Shown piece after piece: positions 7,122 through 12,413 of a DNA stretch of 12,413 bases. This stretch comes from Phycisphaerales bacterium UBA2266 (GTDB lineage Bacteria > Planctomycetota > Phycisphaerae > Sedimentisphaerales > Anaerobacaceae), in contig DDXG01000182.1 in the NCBI GenBank assembly GCA_002347125.1, forward strand, positions 14,097-26,509, in the 5' to 3' direction. Each line of letters begins with the position of its first letter. The first letter of the stretch is position 1. The translations under genes and the position numbers were made by a program. The notes beneath the pieces were generated by a model. That model saw only the letters and a list, made by a program, of their open reading frames with translations. It did not search any database and had not been told where the DNA came from.

Positions 7122-9920
7122 TCATTCGGCCAATACGGCCGCCAGTGATTGCCGCAGCCGGCGAAGCTCCTGTTCCTGCTGCTCGCTGAACGAGCCTGAC
7201 TGCTGCGCGTAGACATCCATCCACGTTACCAGCCGCTCGAAGCCTTCCGCATCCAGGCGCACATCCCGATGGGTCGAGCCATCTGCAAGCGCCGCCAGCA
7301 ACCGGCTCTTGTGGGCGACACAATCCCCCGGCACGGACGCATCCTTCTCGAAGGCCAGCTTGTGCAGGTCCTGGTCGGCGAAAGCCATCAGATTCGTGTA
7401 TGCCTTGTCCGCTGTCAGAACCAGTTTCGCCGCCGCATCGCCACCGGCGGCATGGTGGCAACTGACGCATGAATCATTCAGGAGCGGCTGGATGAGTTCA
7501 TCGAATCGAAGCGGCCATGAACCCGGGGGGCCCGGCCGCAACTTGGAGGGCTGCCTACGGGCGGCCGCCACGGGCCCTACGGCCGGCGCGGACTCCCGCG
7601 ACTCGTGGCATCCCACGCACGACAGCGTCTGGCCCGGCTGCACGTAAGTAAGACTCCGCATCGTCTGAATTGCCATCCCCTGTTCGTCCAGCGTCTGAAA
7701 GAACACCGATACGCCCGACGGCACGCGGAAATAGGCCGATCCATCCGCCTCAACCGGCGCTGTGCCGATGACAAACTTGCCCGGGTCCTCCTGCGAGACG
7801 CCGATGGCCGGCTGATTCATGTGCGGCTGCACCTTCGGCGGCACGCCGATCACTCGCAAACGCTTGACGGCGCCGCGCGGCACGCCCGGCAATCCTCGAT
7901 AGACATCCTGCACGAGAAAACGGCCCTCCTGGGCGCCGTCCCAATCCACCGTCTCCGGATGCACCGGAGGTCTGGGGCGGGCCGTGGCCGGCAGCGGGTA
8001 CATGCTTGAGATCCGCGCGTCGCGATAGAGCAGCTCGAGATTGCCGAATGCATCGTACAGATAGATGCCCTGAGGATTGACCGGGTTGCGGTCGTCGGTC
8101 GTCACGAAGCTGTGCGGCGGCAGCGGCCTGTCACTCCAAGTTACCAGGAAGTACGCTTCGCTGAGCGGATACGGATTGCTGTAGTAATGCGCGGGCCAGC
8201 CCTCGGTCTCGGGGAAGCAGACCTCCGGCGTCAAACGGGTCAGAGGCTGCTCATACTCGGTCCCACGGGTGCGGTCCAACAGCACCAGCGAACCACCCAT
8301 ATTCGAATGGTGCGCCGCGGCCGTGAACACGAGTTTGTGGGAACCCGGAATCGACCGTGCCTCGAAGATACACTGGGGCTTGGATGTGTAATTCCCATAG
8401 ACCAACTGCGGATTGGTCCCATCCTGGTTCGCCGACCACAGGCTGATGAACGGGCCGTTGAAGCGGTCGATGTAGTCCCACCGGGCATATACGATTCGCC
8501 CGTCCGCCGCCAGGGACGGCGTCCACTCGAAGTTTTCGAATGCGGAGATCGGCCGGATGTCCGACCCATCCGGCCGCATCCGGTTCAGTGTGAAAACCGG
8601 CACCGGCCGCCAGTTGTCGCCGCCGCAGCGGACGTAGCTGTCCGGCATCGCCACCCGCATTGTCGCGGCCGTGCTCGCACGGGCGACCTGGACCGCCTGG
8701 CCTTTGCGCGTCGAAAGGAACACGATGTCGCCGTCCGGCAGGTAGCGACTGTCGAAGTCGTCGTACTTGCCGTCCGTCAGCCGCCGCAACCCGCCGCCGT
8801 CGATATTCATCTCATAGATGTTGTAGAAGACGTCCCGCGGCAGAGCCGACTTGTCCACCTTCTGCATCTGGTGGGTCTCGGCGTAGAACCGGCAATACGC
8901 AAAGACCACCTTTCCGCCATCGAACGAAACATCCGGCCGCAGGAAGCTGCCCTCGGCAAAGCCCTCCGTCAGACATCGCACACTGGGTGAGTCGCTCTTG
9001 AATCCTTCCAGCACATAGATGCCGCCCCCGCCCCGCGACCACCAGCCGTAGTACTGGTCCGACATGTGTGGGAACGCCGGCGGCACACGCTTGACGAACA
9101 GTATCCTGTCGAAATCGAGCAGAGGGTTCGACAGGGCCATCTGCCGTATCGCCCACCGTGCCTCCAGATACAGCGACTTCTCGGAATCGGCGCTATCCGT
9201 CCCCTGCGACGAAACCCGTCGGCGGACGGCCTCAAGCCGCCGCAGGCCGTCGCTGACGTCGACGCCCATTGCCTCCAGATCGGCGGCCAACCTCAGTCCA
9301 CGTTCAACCGCATCGCGCACGCGGAGCCGCCGGTCCGTTGCATGCGACCTGGACCACTGGCTGATGCTGCTCTGGGTCGCGGGCTTGTGCAGCGCGATAT
9401 TGTCATCCCGACCGCTTGCGTAGACCTCGACCTCATCCAGATGGAAGTAGCTCGCGCCCCCGAGTCCGAGTTGCACGTACCGCCCACGCTGCCCGTTTAG
9501 TTCTACGATTAACGGTTTGCCGTCCGAATGGCCGTAGAAGACCGTGCCATCGTGCTGGTATACGTGACGAAACATCCGCCCGTCATCGCTGAGCGAGACG
9601 ATAATGCGCGAATTCCGCTCGGCCAGTTCCGTGCGGTTGTAGAGCACCACACGGTCGATCGGCACGACCTCGCCCAAGTCCACCCGCCACCACGGTTGCG
9701 GTTCATTGGCCGTATGAAAACCCCACATACCGTCCTTGACGCCGTCCACGCCGCCGGCGGCGTCATCCTCACGGCCGACCTGTCCGCCGGCGCCCTGTGT
9801 CCAGCGCACCTGTTCCTGCCGCAGCCAGTCGGCCTCAATCTGCTCCCGCGTCAAGGCCATCTGTGCGCACGCGACAGCGGACAGCACCCCGCAGACCCCC
9901 AGATAGACCGCAATACGCAT
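7122..9920 (-). CDS. Secreted HzsA-like diheme protein with discoidin domain and beta-propeller
   Basis: A 932-residue exported protein. A signal peptide covers about 1-19 (ending A-C-A/Q); C18 in A-V-A-C could alternatively be a weak lipobox. Residues about 40-168 form an F5/8 type C (discoidin-like) domain with PWWRVDLGE near 76-84. A second discoidin-like beginning (NIALHKPATQSS, 174-185) breaks off into a helical segment (about 200-265). Residues about 268-640 contain PD40/WD40-like propeller blades. The 650-780 region resembles the hydrazine synthase alpha middle domain and carries heme c motif CVGCH (768-772). A C-terminal heme domain has CVSCH (818-822). Propeller plus two heme domains is the layout known for anammox HzsA, but no HzsB/HzsC gene is nearby, so hydrazine synthesis is not claimed. 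The activity is unknown; a redox or electron-transfer role outside the cytoplasm is inferred. Start: ATG 9920, 7 bases from GGAGGT; GTG 9923 immediately precedes it in frame. Confidence 0.78.
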   Translation of the reverse strand: MRIAVYLGVCGVLSAVACAQMALTREQIEADWLRQEQVRWTQGAGGQVGREDDAAGGVDGVKDGMWGFHTANEPQPWWRVDLGEVVPIDRVVLYNRTELAERNSRIIVSLSDDGRMFRHVYQHDGTVFYGHSDGKPLIVELNGQRGRYVQLGLGGASYFHLDEVEVYASGRDDNIALHKPATQSSISQWSRSHATDRRLRVRDAVERGLRLAADLEAMGVDVSDGLRRLEAVRRRVSSQGTDSADSEKSLYLEARWAIRQMALSNPLLDFDRILFVKRVPPAFPHMSDQYYGWWSRGGGGIYVLEGFKSDSPSVRCLTEGFAEGSFLRPDVSFDGGKVVFAYCRFYAETHQMQKVDKSALPRDVFYNIYEMNIDGGGLRRLTDGKYDDFDSRYLPDGDIVFLSTRKGQAVQVARASTAATMRVAMPDSYVRCGGDNWRPVPVFTLNRMRPDGSDIRPISAFENFEWTPSLAADGRIVYARWDYIDRFNGPFISLWSANQDGTNPQLVYGNYTSKPQCIFEARSIPGSHKLVFTAAAHHSNMGGSLVLLDRTRGTEYEQPLTRLTPEVCFPETEGWPAHYYSNPYPLSEAYFLVTWSDRPLPPHSFVTTDDRNPVNPQGIYLYDAFGNLELLYRDARISSMYPLPATARPRPPVHPETVDWDGAQEGRFLVQDVYRGLPGVPRGAVKRLRVIGVPPKVQPHMNQPAIGVSQEDPGKFVIGTAPVEADGSAYFRVPSGVSVFFQTLDEQGMAIQTMRSLTYVQPGQTLSCVGCHESRESAPAVGPVAAARRQPSKLRPGPPGSWPLRFDELIQPLLNDSCVSCHHAAGGDAAAKLVLTADKAYTNLMAFADQDLHKLAFEKDASVPGDCVAHKSRLLAALADGSTHRDVRLDAEGFERLVTWMDVYAQQSGSFSEQQEQELRRLRQSLAAVLAE

Positions 9921-9927
9921 CACATTG

Positions 9928-9933
9928 ACCTCC
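9928..9933 (-). promoter_or_regulatory. Ribosome binding site of HzsA-like gene
   Basis: GGAGGT on the - strand, 7 bases before ATG 9920 and only 4 before the in-frame GTG 9923. The spacing favours ATG 9920. An out-of-frame ATG-TGA (9925-9920) lies between the site and the start. Confidence 0.7.
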
Positions 9934-9945
9934 TGCCGGACGGCA

Positions 9946-11922
9946 TCACTCGACCGGGAACAACCTCACCATCACGGCGCCGTGGCGCTGGACCTTGGCC
10001 TCGAACCGACCTTCGAATACGCCGATATCCGCCTGCCGCCACAGGTCCCGGACCCGCTGCCTGCCCTTAAGTCCCAGGTCCGCCCAGTCCACGCCTACCG
10101 TCGTTTCCACCTCCCCGGTATTGAAGAACCCTACGGCCTTCGACCCATCCTCCATGCCCTTGGTCCAGACGCTGCAATCGCCGTCATGCACTACACGAGC
10201 GGCCTGCATCCCGAGCGGGTCCTGGTTGACCTCCAGCACCTCGTCATTCGTCAGCAGACTCAACGTGAAATCATCCAGCTTCGTCATGTCCCCGCTGAAG
10301 ATCAGCGGCGCCGCCAGCAGACACCACAGCGTCACGTGGGTATACTGCTCGTTCGGCGAAAGCGGCGTCGGCCGCAACTGCCCGCTCCAGCCGATCCAGC
10401 CGATTAGAAGGTAGTCCGGATCGTTCCAGTGTCCCGGCCCGGCCCATTTCTCCTTGCCCGCATGAGAGAATCCGTAGCTGACCACGTTGTCGTACAAGCT
10501 CGACGCGATGCCCAGGTCTCCCGTCGTCCGCCAGCAATGCCCGCCGACTTGCTCGCCCCACTCCCACACATCGCCCATCCCGTATTGGCAGAGGTTGTAG
10601 ATGAAGTCGCGGCTCTGCTTCTTCAACTCGGCGTCCATCAGGAAATAGGGCTTGGTCAACTCCCCGCGGCTGCGGTCCTTGGCAATCCGGTCGTAGGAGC
10701 ACCAGTCATACTTGAGGAAGTCGAATCCCCATTCCGCGAAACGCTTCGCATCGTCGGCCTCATGTCCGTAGCTGCCCACGTACCCGGCGCATGTCGTCGG
10801 TCCCGGCGACGTGTAGAGCCCGGCCTTAAGCCCCTTGCTGTGAATGTAGTCGGTCAGCGCCTTCATATCCGGGAACTTACCGTTGGCATTGATGCGGCCT
10901 TGCTCGTCGCGCGGCGGCCCGCCCAGCAACGGATCGGGAGAGCCCGGTTTGACCATCCATCCATCGTCGATGTTCACATACATGTAGCCATGGTTGATCA
11001 TGTCGGTCTCGACCATCGCGTCGGCCGCGGCCCGCATCATCTGGTCCGTCACTCCGTCGAAGAAGCAGTACCAACTGTTCCAGCCCATCGGCGGCGTCAG
11101 CGCCAGCCTGTCGCCCACGACAATCCGCAGGCGGCCTTCCGCCGTCCCGGCCGCATTCTCCGCCCGCAGACGCACATCATGGGTTCCCCGACGCTGAACA
11201 GCCCCGGTAATCCGCCCGGTCGCCGAATCGAGCGCCAACCCCCGCGGCAACCCCCTGGCCGAGAACGTCATCGGCCGAACACCCGTGGCCGCAATCGTGA
11301 ATAGAAGCGGCGATCCCGGCCGCACACCATGGACGCGGGTCCCGTTGATCCTCGGCTCCGGACCGGGCTTGGGCGTCAGAATCACCGCCTCTTCCACCGG
11401 TGGATCGATGGCCACCGGGCCGTCGCCGGCCACCTCAAACGCCGCCTCGGCCCAGTTCGCGTGGTCGTAGGCGATTCCATCTCCGGCCGAATCCACCAGG
11501 AGAATCCCGGTCTTCACGCCCGCCAGATCCACATCCGCTCGCCAGGCCTCGTCCCCCACTTTGACCGCCCCGCTGGTCCACAGGAGCTTGCCGTCCCCGT
11601 AAACGCGGAATTCAACGCTCCCGATGTTCCCGTTGACCTCATCATCGACTCCCACGTGGGCCGTGAAGCGGGTAGCGGCCCCCTTGAGGTCCACATACAT
11701 CACGCTCTTGGCGTGCGTGCCGACACCCTTTTCAAACAGCCGTCCGGCAATCCGCATGGGCTGATTCTGGATGCTCTTGTCGGCCACCGGTCGGCCCCAG
11801 CCGGCCGTCATCTTCGTCAGGTCCAACGACGAAAGCTCCACGATTCGGCCTTCGGCCCGTGTACAGGCCATGCCCGCAACGATCGCTACCAGTATACAGC
11901 CCATCACATACGGCTTGCCCAT
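9946..11922 (-). CDS. Secreted GH27 alpha-galactosidase with NPCBM and Ig-like domains
   Basis: A 658-residue exported enzyme expected to release terminal alpha-linked galactose. A signal peptide covers about 1-23 (T-R-A/E). NPCBM-type carbohydrate-binding domain at about 26-166 with the hallmark GVGTH at 66-70. A putative Ig-like (He_PIG-type) linker lies at about 185-269 (GLPRGLALDSATGRITG). The GH27 barrel starts with PPMGWNSW at 277-284. The nucleophile is D406 in LKYDWC, and the acid/base is D469 in WRTTGD, aligned by eye with human alpha-galactosidase A D170 and D231 (spacing 63 versus 61). WNDPD at 499-503 and NQDPLG are also conserved. A C-terminal beta-sandwich ends at 658. Start ATG 11922 is set by GGAGGT; a TTG 15 bases upstream in frame overlaps that site and is rejected. 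It lies 45 bases after the small membrane protein gene and 25 bases before the HzsA-like gene. Alpha-N-acetylgalactosaminidase is a less likely alternative within GH27. Confidence 0.93.
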   Translation of the reverse strand: MGKPYVMGCILVAIVAGMACTRAEGRIVELSSLDLTKMTAGWGRPVADKSIQNQPMRIAGRLFEKGVGTHAKSVMYVDLKGAATRFTAHVGVDDEVNGNIGSVEFRVYGDGKLLWTSGAVKVGDEAWRADVDLAGVKTGILLVDSAGDGIAYDHANWAEAAFEVAGDGPVAIDPPVEEAVILTPKPGPEPRINGTRVHGVRPGSPLLFTIAATGVRPMTFSARGLPRGLALDSATGRITGAVQRRGTHDVRLRAENAAGTAEGRLRIVVGDRLALTPPMGWNSWYCFFDGVTDQMMRAAADAMVETDMINHGYMYVNIDDGWMVKPGSPDPLLGGPPRDEQGRINANGKFPDMKALTDYIHSKGLKAGLYTSPGPTTCAGYVGSYGHEADDAKRFAEWGFDFLKYDWCSYDRIAKDRSRGELTKPYFLMDAELKKQSRDFIYNLCQYGMGDVWEWGEQVGGHCWRTTGDLGIASSLYDNVVSYGFSHAGKEKWAGPGHWNDPDYLLIGWIGWSGQLRPTPLSPNEQYTHVTLWCLLAAPLIFSGDMTKLDDFTLSLLTNDEVLEVNQDPLGMQAARVVHDGDCSVWTKGMEDGSKAVGFFNTGEVETTVGVDWADLGLKGRQRVRDLWRQADIGVFEGRFEAKVQRHGAVMVRLFPVE

Positions 11923-11929
11923 AAGGACT

Positions 11930-11935
11930 ACCTCC
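11930..11935 (-). promoter_or_regulatory. Ribosome binding site of GH27 gene
   Basis: GGAGGT on the - strand, 7 bases before ATG 11922; it decides the start of the alpha-galactosidase. Confidence 0.75.
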
Positions 11936-11967
11936 AATTCAGCGCCACCGCCAGCCGTCAGTAGACG

Positions 11968-12204
11968 TTAGCGTTTCTTGTCATCCTGGCCTTTCGTATC
12001 CGTCGAGGCTGTTGTCTTCTCGAGCAGCCTCTGGATATGCTCCAACTGCTCTCCCATTGCCTGAAGCTGCTTCTGAATCGCTCTGGCTCCGAAGATGCTC
12101 GGTGCAAACACCAGGACAAAGACCAGCGCAAGTGTCCCACCGACGGCGATGAAGCCCGTCGCCCACAGGATCTTCTGGACCAACTCCAACATGCCTGTAT
12201 CCAT
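11968..12204 (-). CDS. Small single-span membrane protein with coiled coil
   Basis: A 78-residue protein not recognised as a named family. Residues about 11-35 form one strongly hydrophobic span (GFIAVGGTLALVFVLVF core). Residues about 39-63 form an amphipathic, probably coiled-coil helix (ARAIQKQLQAMGEQLEHIQRLLEK), and the tail is short, polar and Lys/Asp-rich. Start ATG 12204 is preferred: AAGGTGG lies 6 bases before it, and the only longer in-frame start (12249) would sit upstream of the predicted transcription start. It is the first gene of the - strand unit and lies 45 bases before the alpha-galactosidase gene. It could be an anchor, an assembly factor or an unrelated neighbour. Existence is supported by ribosome site, promoter and sensible protein features; function is unknown. 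Confidence 0.65.
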   Translation of the reverse strand: MDTGMLELVQKILWATGFIAVGGTLALVFVLVFAPSIFGARAIQKQLQAMGEQLEHIQRLLEKTTASTDTKGQDDKKR

Positions 12205-12210
12205 CCGGCG

Positions 12211-12217
12211 CCACCTT
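12211..12217 (-). promoter_or_regulatory. Ribosome binding site of small membrane protein gene
   Basis: AAGGTGG on the - strand, 6 bases before ATG 12204. A second, stronger-looking AAGGAGG at 12231-12237 has no start codon at normal spacing. Confidence 0.55.
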
Positions 12218-12251
12218 ACGTTGCCTCTGCCCTCCTTCGGACAGCACATGC

Positions 12252-12280
12252 ACCATATCCGCTCCTTTGCCCGCCGTCAA
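12252..12280 (-). promoter_or_regulatory. Sigma70-like promoter of the - strand three-gene unit
   Basis: On the - strand TTGACG (12280-12275) and TATGGT (12257-12252) are separated by exactly 17 bases; they match 5 of 6 and 4 of 6 consensus bases. A T-rich stretch (GTTTTGTTT) directly upstream of the -35 box could act as an UP-like element. Transcription would start near 12245, about 40 bases before ATG 12204. It lies between an upstream terminator and the first gene, as expected. Prediction from pattern only. Confidence 0.55.
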
Positions 12281-12287
12281 AACAAAA

Positions 12288-12316
12288 CCTGTCGGCCCTG
12301 CCGGCAGTTCAACAGG
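12288..12316. promoter_or_regulatory. Palindrome upstream of promoter, possible operator
   Basis: A perfect 10-bp palindrome CTGCCGGCAG (12298-12307) is nested within CCTGT (12288-12292) and ACAGG (12312-12316), which are nearly co-centred with it. It begins 17 bases upstream of the -35 box of the - strand promoter, a place where activators often bind. It may be chance in GC-rich DNA. Confidence 0.3.
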
Positions 12317-12340
12317 GACCGTCGTCTGGGCACACCCGAC

Positions 12341-12378
12341 AAAAAACAAACGGGGCCCGGATGGATGTCCGGGCCCCG
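12341..12378 (-). terminator. Strong intrinsic terminator, leftward
   Basis: Perfect 11-bp stem CGGGGCCCGGA (12351-12361) with TCCGGGCCCCG (12368-12378) and a 6-base loop (12362-12367). Read on the - strand the stem is followed at once by GTTTGTTTTTT. This is a textbook Rho-independent terminator for transcription coming from beyond the right edge. It separates that transcript from the three-gene unit. Confidence 0.9.
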
Positions 12379-12390
12379 CATAGGTGCCAA

Positions 12391-12413
12391 TCAAAGGGTA
12401 ACGATCTGTGGAC
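12391..12413 (-). CDS. Possible 3' end of a gene beyond the right edge
   Basis: On the - strand one frame reads P-Q-I-V-T-L and then TGA (12393-12391), 12 bases before the terminator stem. A stop just before a strong terminator is what the end of a gene looks like. Only six codons are visible, so this is inferred from context and no product can be named. Confidence 0.35.

Noticed and set aside
8112..8990. + strand frame (292 codons) inside the HzsA-like gene
   Set aside because: The product is Arg/Val-rich without recognisable motif, and the opposite strand encodes clear propeller blades.
7122..9920. Annotating the diheme protein as true hydrazine synthase alpha
   Set aside because: No HzsB/HzsC neighbours, an added discoidin domain, and no tyrosine soon after the first CxxCH; domain similarity alone does not support that reaction.
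10408..10422. WNDPD (499-503) of the GH27 enzyme as the acid/base site
   Set aside because: By comparison with human alpha-galactosidase A the acid/base is the Asp in the WRxxxD region (here D469); the WNDPD block is conserved but is not that residue.
10429..11304. + strand frame (291 codons) inside the GH27 gene
   Set aside because: It covers the GH27 catalytic region encoded on the other strand; no ribosome site or domain supports it.
11981..12394. - strand frame (137 codons) spanning the terminator
   Set aside because: It would have to be translated through a strong terminator stem and across the promoter, and overlaps the better-supported 78-residue gene in another frame.

Overview
The window is high-GC, densely coded bacterial DNA that looks like a Planctomycetota genome, probably Phycisphaerae-like or a relative. 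This placement is inferred from gene content: a BlaI/M56 pair whose peptidase carries a very long array of carboxypeptidase-regulatory-like domains, secreted glycosidases with NPCBM and discoidin modules, and a diheme protein related to the hydrazine synthase alpha subunit. No marker gene (rRNA, ribosomal protein) is present to confirm it. No tRNA, rRNA, CRISPR array, insertion sequence or attachment site was seen.

Left part, + strand (1-3772): the 3' end of a BlaI/MecI/CopY-type repressor gene runs off the left edge. One base after it comes a 1159-residue membrane metallopeptidase of family M56 (BlaR1/MecR1 type). Its outer part is not a penicillin sensor but about 760 residues in eight tandem units of roughly 90 residues. 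After a 235-base intergenic region with a hairpin and a plausible promoter, a secreted 1036-residue GH106-like glycosidase follows on the same strand (4008-7118).

Right part, - strand (12204 down to 7122): a promoter near 12252-12280 appears to drive a three-gene unit. It encodes a 78-residue single-span membrane protein with a coiled coil, a secreted NPCBM-Ig-GH27 alpha-galactosidase, and a secreted discoidin / beta-propeller / diheme protein of the HzsA-like family. Gaps are 45 and 25 bases and each gene has a good Shine-Dalgarno site. The two transcription units converge with only three bases between stop codons (7119-7121). A strong intrinsic terminator at 12341-12378 points leftward and closes another - strand gene that lies mostly beyond the right edge.

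A reading of the whole, as inference: this is a glycan-use locus. Two exported glycosidases, one GH106-like and one GH27, work outside the cytoplasm or in the periplasm. A heme protein with a carbohydrate-binding-type N-terminus is made together with the alpha-galactosidase. Next to them sits a BlaI/M56 signalling pair whose ectodomain resembles carbohydrate- or peptide-binding beta-sandwiches. The points most worth pursuing are the rebuilt M56 sensor and the HzsA-like diheme protein coupled to a glycosidase without the other hydrazine synthase subunits.
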